Assembly: GCA_031555955.1 (NCBI GenBank)
Contig: JAVBTY010000064.1
Span: forward strand, 1-9,840
DNA length: 9,840 nt
Reading direction: 5' to 3'
DNA from: Azoarcus sp031555955
GTDB taxonomy: Bacteria; Pseudomonadota; Gammaproteobacteria; Burkholderiales; Rhodocyclaceae
Position numbers and translations under genes: made by a program
Part shown: positions 1-5,922 of the stretch, piece after piece
How positions within the stretch are numbered: the stretch's first letter is position 1
How the letters are laid out: each line of letters begins with the position of its first letter
Notes under the pieces: generated by a model
Databases searched by the model: none
What the model saw: the letters and a program-made list of their open reading frames with translations, nothing else
Told to the model about the DNA's origin: nothing

Positions 1-81
1 GCGTTTGTATGCGCGAATCACCTGCCGGCGTCTCTCGTGCTGCTCAGGCGCACTGAGCTTTCTCGCGTCATCGATTTCCAT
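1..81 (-). CDS. IS630-family transposase, N-terminal fragment (runs off the left edge)
   Basis: Twenty-seven codons read leftwards from the ATG at 79-81 to base 1 with no stop. The peptide begins MEIDDARKLS and continues into an Arg-rich helix (HERRRQVIRAYKR). I recognise this opening (acidic start, DARKL, then a basic helix leading into a helix-turn-helix) from IS630-family transposases, enzymes that cut and paste their own element at TA dinucleotides. Only the start of the DNA-binding domain is visible, so I cannot say whether the gene is intact. No good Shine-Dalgarno sequence stands before the ATG, which is common for insertion sequences. The element would mark the left limit of the accessory block seen here. 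The assignment rests on a short stretch and is therefore moderate. Confidence 0.55.
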   Translation of the reverse strand, partial: MEIDDARKLSAPEQHERRRQVIRAYKR

Positions 82-198
82 CGCACAAGCATCGCATCAG
101 ATGAACATAATTTCAATCTATTTGAGGGCCGGATCTATAAAGATACAAACAACAAGTACGCCTACAGTTGCTGCAATGTAGCCAAGCTTTCCTGTCCG
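82..198. other. Gene-free gap between the transposase start and vapC
   Basis: This 117-base stretch is richer in A and T than its surroundings. It should contain the end of the IS630-like element, with its terminal inverted repeat and a TA target site, and the element's promoter. I could not identify the repeat because the other end of the element lies outside the window. No open frame of note was found. Confidence 0.4.
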
Positions 199-594
199 TC
201 ATAAAAGGCGCGTTGATTGCCTTTGCGTCGTGAGAAGTGCCACCGCCTTCTTATCGAAGGAAACGAAGGTTTCCCCGCCAAGCCAATTGCCTTCGTAGGC
301 AATGACGCCATCGGCAAAGTCTCCGCCCGCGTCGAGCATCAGCAAGCCAGCCTCCACGGCAGGCCGGTTCACTGCCACATTCGCGGCGGCCAGTAGTGCC
401 CGGATTGCGCTGGCCGCGTCGGCTTGCTGAAAGCCATAGACACGCAGCAGCACCCAAACAAATTCGCATAGGCACGGCAACGCGACCGCGATCAACTCGG
501 AGTCGGTCAAGACTGCGGCGGCAACGTCCGCTTGTGCAGGATCGTCACGCACAACCGCACGCACAAGGACGTTGGTATCGACTGCGACCTTCAT
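199..594 (-). CDS. vapC: VapC-type PIN-domain toxin (ribonuclease)
   Basis: The 131-residue product is a single PIN domain, the usual size for VapC toxins, which are Mg-dependent RNases that cut tRNA or rRNA and stop growth when freed from their antitoxin. Visible landmarks are the N-terminal VDTNVLVR with Asp6, Glu44 in the CEFVWVL helix, the GGDFADGVIAY motif with Asp92 and Asp95, and VSFDKKA with Asp114. These cover the expected acidic cluster of the active site, so the enzyme looks intact. The ATG overlaps the stop of the upstream antitoxin gene as ATGA, which fixes the start and implies translational coupling. The C-terminus ends naturally, so the nearby transposase fragment has not truncated it. 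The target RNA cannot be read from sequence. Confidence 0.9.
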   Translation of the reverse strand: MKVAVDTNVLVRAVVRDDPAQADVAAAVLTDSELIAVALPCLCEFVWVLLRVYGFQQADAASAIRALLAAANVAVNRPAVEAGLLMLDAGGDFADGVIAYEGNWLGGETFVSFDKKAVALLTTQRQSTRLL

Positions 595-842
595 TGCTTA
601 CCTGCCCAGCCTTGCGCTGCCGCCTCGTTGATTTCTTCGATGGTGGCAACCTTCTGCGTTCTGCCCGCGAGCAGGCCGACAAAGCTGGCTATCGTCCCTG
701 CGGGCCGTGCCGCCTTGAGCATGCCCCGACCATCTGGCAGCAAGTCCAGCTCGATCTTGTCGCCTGGCCTGATGCCGAGGTGTTGCAGTACGTCCTTCCG
801 AAATGTCACTTGTCCCCGTGCGGTAACGGTCAATGTGGTCAT
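591..842 (-). CDS. vapB: VapB-type antitoxin, AbrB/SpoVT fold
   Basis: The 83-residue product starts MTTLTVTARGQVTFRKDVL, the swapped-hairpin AbrB/SpoVT DNA-binding fold found in VapB and MazE antitoxins (roughly residues 1-45). A variable linker and an acidic tail (IEEINEAAAQGWAG) follow, the part that normally wraps the toxin's active site. The protein would neutralise the VapC encoded next and, with it, repress the shared promoter. The frame stays open upstream to an ATG at 890, but I chose 842 because the conserved fold begins exactly there and GAGGA stands nine bases before it. The stop overlaps the vapC start by four bases (ATGA). The pair looks complete and probably functional. Confidence 0.88.
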   Translation of the reverse strand: MTTLTVTARGQVTFRKDVLQHLGIRPGDKIELDLLPDGRGMLKAARPAGTIASFVGLLAGRTQKVATIEEINEAAAQGWAGKQ

Positions 843-969
843 GGCGGTTTGTCCTCGCAATTCAGGTTGATGTTTTACATGGTAATGCAAGAATACCTTA
901 CACTGATAGCGTTTTTACTTGTGCGTCCCCAGATCCTCCAACGCCCAAACCAATAAATTTTTCGTGCCG
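843..969 (-). promoter_or_regulatory. Probable vapBC promoter region
   Basis: The 127 bases between the antitoxin start and the end of the SprT-like gene must hold the vapBC promoter and the VapBC operator, unless the pair is read through from the protease gene, which lies on the same strand. The part at about 870-950 is clearly AT-richer than the flanks. I found no convincing -35/-10 pair and only a short TTAC/GTAA dyad at 875-885, so the exact site is not assigned. Confidence 0.3.
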
Positions 970-1797
970 TCACTCAACAGAATCAAATTCAGCCGCATGG
1001 CACGCCTTCCCGCCGCACAACAGGCGTAAGCCCGGTTTGCCCCACACCTGTGCCTCGCACTCGGGGCAACGGTATTTCACCCGATTGCTGCGGTTACCGG
1101 GCGTCGGGGTGACCAGTAACGCAGCCAACTCGCCAGTGAATCCGAGCGGTTTGCCATCGGCGTCAGTCGCGGCCTGGAGCGCCGCCGGCGGAGGACGCTG
1201 CCCACTGCTTCCACCGGCACCAGCGCCGGGACCGGAAAATGTTTGAGGATGCACGGGCGGAAAGCGATCGAGCCACGACACCTGAAACCCCGTCTCCAGC
1301 AACCCGGCCGTGGCTCGCATGAAGGGACCATCCTCGATCGCGTAGTCCGCGATCTTCTCGCCGGTCCGTGCGCCGCCAGGTCTGCCAGTGCTCGACGGCA
1401 TCAGCCCGATCGCCTCCATTTTGTCGGCCCATTCCCTGTTGTGATAACCACGCCGTCCCGGATCGCCGAAGTGAAACTGCCAGGCATGGGCCATCTCGTG
1501 CACCAGCGTCTGCAAAATCTCCAGCAGAGGCACAACGCCGAAGTAGGACGGGTTGATGGCGATTTCGTCCGTCATCTCCCTGCCGGTGCGATGCGCGAAC
1601 CGGCGTGAAGAGAAATAACCGTAGGTGCGCTTCTCGCGCTGCATCGTGATGAGGCAGTGCGGCAGGCGCCCATCGAACAGCCGGGCGTTGTAGTGATCGA
1701 ACGCGCCTTCCAGTTCGGCGTAAGCCTGCAGGGTCGGGTTTGAAGCACTGGCCGTGGCGGGGGTTTCCGGGGAACGTTCGTCCGGGCGGGTTTTCAT
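970..1797 (-). CDS. SprT-like zinc metalloprotease with C-terminal zinc ribbon
   Basis: The 275-residue product has a SprT-like domain at about residues 24-135. It contains the zinc-protease motif HEMAHAWQFH (His100, Glu101, His104), followed by GYHNREW with His119 as the likely third ligand. SprT/Spartan proteins are zinc proteases; the eukaryotic member clears DNA-protein crosslinks, but the role of bacterial accessory copies is not settled. A Gly/Pro-rich linker (about 188-206) leads to a C-terminal zinc ribbon with Cys244, Cys247, Cys261 and Cys266, which suggests nucleic-acid binding. It is longer than chromosomal SprT of about 165 residues. I chose the ATG at 1797 because the conserved part lies well inside. 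An upstream ATG at 1902 would read through the palindrome and into the toxin remnant. The AGGA before 1797 is only two bases away, so initiation may be weak. Confidence 0.82.
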   Translation of the reverse strand: MKTRPDERSPETPATASASNPTLQAYAELEGAFDHYNARLFDGRLPHCLITMQREKRTYGYFSSRRFAHRTGREMTDEIAINPSYFGVVPLLEILQTLVHEMAHAWQFHFGDPGRRGYHNREWADKMEAIGLMPSSTGRPGGARTGEKIADYAIEDGPFMRATAGLLETGFQVSWLDRFPPVHPQTFSGPGAGAGGSSGQRPPPAALQAATDADGKPLGFTGELAALLVTPTPGNRSNRVKYRCPECEAQVWGKPGLRLLCGGKACHAAEFDSVE

Positions 1798-1804
1798 AGT
1801 CCTG

Positions 1805-1828
1805 TTTTTGGATTGCGCAATCCAAAAA
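1805..1828. promoter_or_regulatory. Perfect 24-base palindrome between two divergent starts
   Basis: The arms are TTTTTGGATTGC and its exact reverse complement, with no spacer. The palindrome ends seven bases before the ATG of the SprT-like gene (minus strand). It begins 13 bases before the ATG at 1842 that heads the MazF-like remnant (plus strand). A perfect twofold site at this place fits an operator for a dimeric repressor. It could also fold as a short stem with U-runs on either strand and act as a weak bidirectional terminator, though the stem is AT-rich. Confidence 0.55.
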
Positions 1829-1841
1829 TAACGCAGCAACG

Positions 1842-2179
1842 ATGAAAGAGGCAAGCGGGGGATTACAAACCAGACCGTTGCCCTGCAAGGCGATTTTGAC
1901 AAGCCAGGGCCCGCCCTGGTGATTCAGGCCGATCTGTTTGGCGAGCACACGAGCGTTACGGTATTACCCATCACCAGCGCGCTTGTGACCGCGCCCCTGC
2001 TTCGCGTCACGGTGCGGCCGAGCGCCCGGAACGGTTTGCAGAAGCCTTCGCAAGTAATGGTGGACAAGGCGATGACGGTGAATCGCGAAAAGATCGGGCC
2101 AGTTTTCGGTCGCATCGATGCGGATGCACTGGTGGAAGTTGAGCGTTGTCTGGCGGTGTTTCTGGGCATCGCCAGGTGA
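1842..2179 (+). pseudogene. MazF/PemK-family toxin remnant, start and catalytic Arg lost
   Basis: From 1832 to the stop at 2177-2179 one frame encodes a typical MazF/PemK RNase: a start resembling KRG, then TVALQGDF, PALVIQADLF, VTVLPITSAL, NGLQKPSQVMVDKAMTV, IGPVFGRID and a final AVFLGIAR. The frame has no ATG, GTG or TTG before the internal GTG at 1919, which would cut off the first beta strand. The ATG at 1842 is out of frame. Adding one A to its AAA run would give MKRG and join the frames. Alternatively the original start codon stood at 1850-1852, now GGC. The family's conserved KPRPALV reads KPGPALV here (GGG codon at 1907), removing the Arg used in catalysis. No MazE-like antitoxin lies upstream; the divergent SprT-like gene starts 45 bases away. 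I infer a dead orphan toxin. Confidence 0.75.
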
Positions 2180-2473
2180 CGGAAAAAAGCTGATTTCCAA
2201 CAGCGACGCGAATAAGCCGAGGCTGGCGGGCTGAGCAGCGAAGACATACACGTGAAACCGGAGGAAGAACGGTTTCCGGCGGAAATTCCGGCGGTTCTGG
2301 TTTACACGCCCAGACGGCGAAGCATGAGTCATTTCTTCCCCGCCGCCCGCGGCGCTGCTGCCGCGCAATGGATCACCTGACGGTTACGCCAGAACCCACG
2401 CATTCCTGCCTTCAGAGACGGACAAGGATGCCGTGAACATGTCATGGCGTCACATCCGGAACAGGAGGCCCGT
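2180..2473. other. Intergenic stretch of 294 bases without a recognised gene
   Basis: Between the toxin remnant and the next coding start I find only short unrecognised frames. One is a GTG-started plus-strand frame at about 2252-2389 whose peptide (VKPEEERFPAEIPAV and on) matches nothing I know. At 2254-2276 there is a hairpin with arms GAAACCG and CGGTTTC around a nine-base loop, followed by two close copies of TTCCGGCGG. It may contain eroded remnants of an earlier insertion. A promoter for the gene at 2474 should lie here but I could not place it. Confidence 0.4.
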
Positions 2474-3043
2474 ATGCCCGAAACTCTCAGACGACACAGC
2501 CCGCCGAACCCTTTCGCGGCCCCGGTCAGGCTTCCCCTGAAGAACGATGATGCTTACGACATTGTGGCGTCGGTCGTGTTCGAGCTGCTCAATCACGGTC
2601 TGGAAGCAGACCTGGGGCGGCTCGGCGCGTCGGCCGGCATGACGCTTCACGATCAGGCCGTTCTGCAGCAGATGATGCATACGGTCCGCCAGCAGTGCGT
2701 GCTGTCCCTGATAGGCAGCCGCGGGGGGCGATCTCGCCTGGCGGCGGAAACTGTTGATGAACGGGAAGGCACCCTCGACGATCCCATGCTCCCGATCCTG
2801 CGCGAAATGGCCCGGGAGAGTGACAAACCCCTGTCGATCTCCTGGCTGCTGCGCCACCTCGGCATTTCTTACCGGCGCGGCGGACGTCTGGTTGACATTC
2901 TCAAGGCCGAATGCGAGTCAGTATCTCAGCCGCCGGAGCAGGAGCGTTCAGACCGGGCGCAGCCTGAAGTCACCCGTGCAGTCAGCGCGGATAAACGCAA
3001 AGGAACAGCGCATGGCTCGCGAAAGCCGCCACCGCCAGGGTGA
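2474..3043 (+). CDS. Unrecognised 189-residue protein
   Basis: I do not recognise this family. The start is well supported: AGGAGG stands five bases before the ATG at 2474, while the in-frame ATG at 2444 has no such site. The predicted soluble protein has a Pro-rich N-terminus (about 1-22) and an alpha-helical middle (about 25-82, with DAYDIVASVVFELLNHGLEA). A polar linker (about 83-103) leads to a second helical block at about 104-148. There, PLSISWLLRHLGISYRRGGRLV has the rhythm of a helix-turn-helix with a basic recognition helix. The tail from 150 on is charged, low in complexity and ends in prolines. No signal peptide or membrane segment is seen. A DNA-binding or regulatory role is only a guess. 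It stands alone on the plus strand within the accessory block. Confidence 0.7.
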   Translation: MPETLRRHSPPNPFAAPVRLPLKNDDAYDIVASVVFELLNHGLEADLGRLGASAGMTLHDQAVLQQMMHTVRQQCVLSLIGSRGGRSRLAAETVDEREGTLDDPMLPILREMARESDKPLSISWLLRHLGISYRRGGRLVDILKAECESVSQPPEQERSDRAQPEVTRAVSADKRKGTAHGSRKPPPPG

Positions 3044-3215
3044 GCAGCAACACGCGTACGGCCAGAATCGTTCTGGAGGCGGCTGGCCGCCTGCTGCGCC
3101 TGAATGACGCGTCCCCGACATCCTCCTCTTTCAATGCCATGTGCAGCACTTCGGCGCTACCCACGTATTCGCAGAATACGGCCTGATTGCATATCATCCT
3201 GGTAAGTTTCGACAA
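2982..3215 (-). CDS. Possible small membrane protein (doubtful)
   Basis: An open frame of 77 codons begins at a TTG (3213-3215), with an ATG six codons later (3195-3197). The first two thirds are polar, and the C-terminal part (TILAVRVLLLTLAVAAFASHALFLCVY) is one strongly hydrophobic stretch suited to span the membrane. Against it: neither start has a ribosome binding site, the frame overlaps the 3' end of the convergent 189-residue gene by 62 bases, and I know no homologue. A frame opposite GC-rich coding DNA can look like this by chance. It is listed because the gap 3044-3217 otherwise holds no gene, only a short hairpin at 3164-3180. Confidence 0.2.
   Translation of the reverse strand: MSKLTRMICNQAVFCEYVGSAEVLHMALKEEDVGDASFRRSRRPAASRTILAVRVLLLTLAVAAFASHALFLCVYPR
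3164..3180. repeat. Short perfect hairpin
   Basis: Arms CGTATTC (3164-3170) and GAATACG (3174-3180) enclose the three-base loop GCA. It lies about 40 bases upstream of the transposase fragment. There is no T-run on either side, so a terminator role is unlikely. It could be a small operator or part of an insertion-sequence end. Confidence 0.35.
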
Positions 3216-3217
3216 GG

Positions 3218-3775
3218 ATGAAAGGCATGGCGCAGTTCAACCGCATTGACCACGACACCGAGGAAGCCGTCCGGCGCTTTCTGGCTCTGATCAGGCAATC
3301 CTGGCTGGAGAGCGGTGGCATCTATGGCTATCGCAAGATTACGCATGACCTGCGCGATCTGGGCGAGCGTTGCGGCAAACATCGGGTTTACCGTCTGATG
3401 AGGCAAGAAGGGCTACGGGCACAGGTGGGCTACCGTCGTCGGGCCGGCCGCTACGGCAAGCCAGCAGTTGTGGCCGAAAATCAGCTGGAACAGAAATTCG
3501 ATGTCGAAGCACCCAATCAGGTTTGGGTGACAGATATCACCTATATCCGAACCCACGAAGGCTGGCTGTATCTGGCGGTGGTACTGGATCTGTTCTCGCG
3601 TCAGGTAATCGGGTGGTCGATGCGCTCTCGGATCGATAGCGAGCTGGCGATCAGTGCCTTGCTGATGGCGGTATGGCGGCGAAGCCCCACAGCGCCCGTG
3701 ATCGTCCACTCTGATCAGGGATGCCAGTACAGCAGCCATGACTGGCAAACCTTCCTGAAAGCGCATGGCTTATAG
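3218..3775 (+). pseudogene. IS3-family transposase (OrfB), truncated at both ends
   Basis: The 185-residue frame carries the IS3-group OrfB signature. A linker ESGGIYGYRKITHDLRDLGE with KHRVYRLMRQEGL (about 31-66) is followed by the start of the integrase core: PNQVWVTDITYIRT with Asp106, GWLYLAVVLDLFSRQVIGWSM, and VIVHSDQGCQYSS with Asp166. The family's third catalytic residue, the Glu about 35 residues later in the NAVAESFF region, is missing. The frame stops (TAG 3773-3775) right after FLKAHGL, where intact members continue into the SMS segment. The first 20 residues do not look like the usual N-terminus, and a TAA at 3203-3205 closes the frame upstream. OrfA is also absent. The element is therefore a dead fragment next to the 3' end of the ftsB operon. 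Confidence 0.9.
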
Positions 3776-3907
3776 CTCCGGCCCTCATTAAGTTTGATTT
3801 TCACGCTTATAAGCGCATGTTTTTCATACACAAAATATGCGGAAAAGCACTACACAATGCGGGCCGGATCAATAAGATTGGTACGAAAACCGGTGCAGCC
3901 TCACATC
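3776..3907. other. Gap between the IS3 remnant and ftsB
   Basis: This 132-base AT-rich gap lies downstream of ftsB (minus strand) and downstream of the transposase fragment (plus strand), so a terminator would be expected. The only dyads I see are CGCTTATAAGCG, a perfect 12-base palindrome at 3804-3815, and a distant 8-base inverted pair (TCCGGCCC at 3777-3784, GGGCCGGA at 3861-3868). Neither is followed by a U-run, so no intrinsic terminator is called. The deletion or insertion junction of the IS3 element is probably near 3773. Confidence 0.4.
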
Positions 3908-4183
3908 TCAGTTTTTCTGCGGCATCTGGACGAAAACCTCGTCCTGGCGGATCAGCCCCAGTTCGAAGCGGGCCCGCTCCTCAATCGCGTCGCTGCCCGA
4001 TTTGAGGTCACGCACCTCAGCCTCAAGACTGGCGTTGCGCTGTTCGAGGCGGTAGTTTTCCGCGCGCCGCGCCTGCAGCTGGCTGTCCACCTCCCATACC
4101 CGCAGCCAGCCGCCCTTCCCCACCCAAAGCGGGTACTGAAGCGCGACGACCAGCAGGGTGAGGATGATTACAGGCCAGCGCAT
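3908..4183 (-). CDS. ftsB: Cell division protein FtsB
   Basis: The 91-residue protein has the FtsB layout. A very short cytoplasmic N-terminus leads into one membrane helix (VIILTLLVVALQYPLW, about 5-20), and WVGKGG follows. A periplasmic coiled coil (about 28-62) with the LEQRNASLEAEV heptads comes next. The tail contains DAIEERARFELGLIRQDEVFVQ, which matches the family's conserved segment that contacts FtsL and FtsQ. FtsB joins FtsL and FtsQ in the divisome and helps switch on septal peptidoglycan synthesis. The ATG at 4183 fits betaproteobacterial homologues, though no clear Shine-Dalgarno precedes it. It lies 86 bases after eno, a placement typical of proteobacteria. That gap has a palindrome, AGTCCGGACT, at 4261-4270, touching the eno stop codon. 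Last gene of the core cluster. Confidence 0.92.
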   Translation of the reverse strand: MRWPVIILTLLVVALQYPLWVGKGGWLRVWEVDSQLQARRAENYRLEQRNASLEAEVRDLKSGSDAIEERARFELGLIRQDEVFVQMPQKN

Positions 4184-4269
4184 CAGGGGGCGGCAGAATA
4201 TGGAAACATCGGGGTACAGTGGCGGAAGACCGGCGGGCGATCCGCCAGATATCCGCCGCCAGTCCGGAC

Positions 4270-5559
4270 TCAGCGCGTGCGCAGGTTGTAGAAAGCGCGC
4301 GTGCCGGGATAGCGCGCGGTATTGCCGAGATCTTCCTCGATGCGCAGCAGCTGGTTGTATTTGGCGATACGGTCGGAGCGCGACAGCGAGCCGGTCTTGA
4401 TCTGCATCGCATTCAGGCCCACCGCGATGTCGGCGATGGTGGAATCTTCGGTTTCGCCCGAGCGGTGGGAAATCACCGCCGTGTACCCGGCGCGCTTGGC
4501 CATTTCAACGGCGGCGAAAGTCTCGGACAACGTGCCGATCTGGTTGATCTTGATCAGGATCGAGTTGGCCACGCCCTGTTCGATACCCTGTTCGAGGATG
4601 CGGGTATTGGTGACGAACAGGTCGTCACCCACCAGCTGCACTTTCTTGCCCAGCTTGTCGGTCAGCGTCTTCCAGCCTGCCCAGTCACCCTCGGCCATGC
4701 CGTCCTCGATGGAGACAATGGGGAATTTGTCCGCCAGCGTCGCCAGATAATCGGCAAAGCCTTCAGCGGACAGCGTCAGCCCTTCACCGGCAAGCACGTA
4801 CTGGCCGTTTTTGTAGAACTCGCTCGAAGCGCAGTCGAGCGCCAGCAGCACGTCGCGGCCCGGCACGTAACCGGCGGCGGAGATCGCATCCTGGATCAGG
4901 TTCAGCGCTTCCTCGGTGCCGGACACGTTGGGGGCGAACCCACCTTCATCACCGACCGTGGTCGGATAGCCTTTCTTGTCCGTGATCTTCTTCAAGTGGT
5001 GGAAGATCTCGGCGCCGCAACGCAGCGCTTCGCGGAAACTGGTCATGCTCACCGGCATGATCATGCATTCCTGAATGTCCAGGCTGTTGTTGGCGTGCTC
5101 GCCGCCGTTGATGACGTTCATCATCGGCACCGGCATCGACATCGGCCCGGAACCGCCGAAATAGCGGTACAGCGGTAACCCGGCCTCCTCCGCCGCTGCC
5201 CTGGCGACCGCCATCGACACCGCCAGCGTGGCGTTGGCGCCAAGGCGGGATTTGTTTTCGGTGCCGTCGAGTTCGATCAGGGTCTGGTCGATAAAAGCCT
5301 GTTCCTCGGCATCCAGCCCGATGATGCTTTCGGAGATTTCGGTATTCACATTCTCCACCGCGCGCAGCACGCCTTTGCCAAGATAGCGGGCGGGTTCGCC
5401 ATCGCGCAGTTCGATGGCTTCGCGCGAGCCGGTGGACGCTCCGGACGGCACCGCCGCGCGGCCCATGACGCCGGATTCGAGCAGCACGTCGGCTTCGACG
5501 GTGGGATTACCGCGGGAATCGAGAATTTCGCGGGCGATCACATCAACGATTGCACTCAT
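4270..5559 (-). CDS. eno: Enolase (phosphopyruvate hydratase)
   Basis: The 429-residue protein has full enolase length. It interconverts 2-phosphoglycerate and phosphoenolpyruvate in glycolysis and gluconeogenesis; in many proteobacteria it also sits in the RNA degradosome. Active-site landmarks are all present: SGAST loop (39-43), NGGEHA with His155, GDEGGFAP with Glu205, the metal ligands Asp242 (ALDCA), Glu285 (SIEDG) and Asp312 (GDDL), the catalytic Lys337 in ILIKINQIGTLSET, SHRSGE (364-369) and Lys388 (IKTG). The ATG at 5559 has AGGA seven bases upstream. It begins 33 bases after the DUF1330 gene and is probably co-transcribed with pyrG and kdsA. Its product, phosphoenolpyruvate, is a substrate of KdsA. 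Confidence 0.98.
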   Translation of the reverse strand: MSAIVDVIAREILDSRGNPTVEADVLLESGVMGRAAVPSGASTGSREAIELRDGEPARYLGKGVLRAVENVNTEISESIIGLDAEEQAFIDQTLIELDGTENKSRLGANATLAVSMAVARAAAEEAGLPLYRYFGGSGPMSMPVPMMNVINGGEHANNSLDIQECMIMPVSMTSFREALRCGAEIFHHLKKITDKKGYPTTVGDEGGFAPNVSGTEEALNLIQDAISAAGYVPGRDVLLALDCASSEFYKNGQYVLAGEGLTLSAEGFADYLATLADKFPIVSIEDGMAEGDWAGWKTLTDKLGKKVQLVGDDLFVTNTRILEQGIEQGVANSILIKINQIGTLSETFAAVEMAKRAGYTAVISHRSGETEDSTIADIAVGLNAMQIKTGSLSRSDRIAKYNQLLRIEEDLGNTARYPGTRAFYNLRTR

Positions 5560-5592
5560 GACTATTCCTGTTTCAGTTATGGATCCAGATTT

Positions 5593-5922
5593 TCAGGCTG
5601 TTCCGCCAGCCGGTGCGGGCGGCAGCCCTTCGGCCAGCAGCATGTCAAATTCCGCCGCGTCAGCCCTTGCTGCGCGGGCGGTGCGATATTCAGGCGAATC
5701 ATAAAAACGGCGTGCTATTCCCATCGAAGGAAACGCAACAATGGTCAGCCGCTGCGGCGACCAGTCTCCCTCCAGCGTTTCAGTCGCGCCGCCGCGGACA
5801 AGATAACTGCCGCCATATTTCGCCACCGCCACGGTGGCAAGGTCACGGTAACGGGCGAAGCCTGCCGGATCGGACACGCGCCCATCCACCACGAGGTAGG
5901 CCGGAGCCGCCGCCCCGCTCAC
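5593..5922 (-). CDS. DUF1330 family protein
   Basis: The 109-residue protein is a DUF1330 member, a small ferredoxin-like alpha/beta fold related to dimeric alpha-beta barrel proteins. Its function is not established. The family's pattern is visible: AYLVVDGRVSDPAGFARYRD at the N-terminus, the AKYGGSYLVRGG turn, RLTIVAFPS, and the ARRFYDSPEYRTARAARADAAEFDMLLAEG helix. The domain begins within ten residues of a GTG at 5920-5922 that overlaps the kdsA stop as GTGA, with GGGGAG six bases before it. I therefore take GTG as the start. The in-frame ATG at 6021 would add 33 low-complexity residues inside kdsA. A gene of this family at this place recurs in Betaproteobacteria as far as I recall. Confidence 0.88.
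   Translation of the reverse strand: MSGAAAPAYLVVDGRVSDPAGFARYRDLATVAVAKYGGSYLVRGGATETLEGDWSPQRLTIVAFPSMGIARRFYDSPEYRTARAARADAAEFDMLLAEGLPPAPAGGTA

Noticed and set aside
1798..1902. N-terminal extension of the SprT-like protein from an ATG at 1902
   Set aside because: It would translate the palindrome and overlap the toxin remnant. No conserved domain lies there.
2252..2389. Short GTG-started plus-strand frame before the 189-residue gene
   Set aside because: About 45 codons with no ribosome binding site and no recognisable motif; not enough to call a gene.
3777..3868. Inverted pair TCCGGCCC / GGGCCGGA 76 bases apart
   Set aside because: Eight-base GC-rich inverted pairs at this distance are expected by chance; no target duplication or element boundary matches it.
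4219..5178. A 319-codon plus-strand frame opposite eno
   Set aside because: Enolase on the other strand is complete with all catalytic residues; the plus frame shows no known motif.
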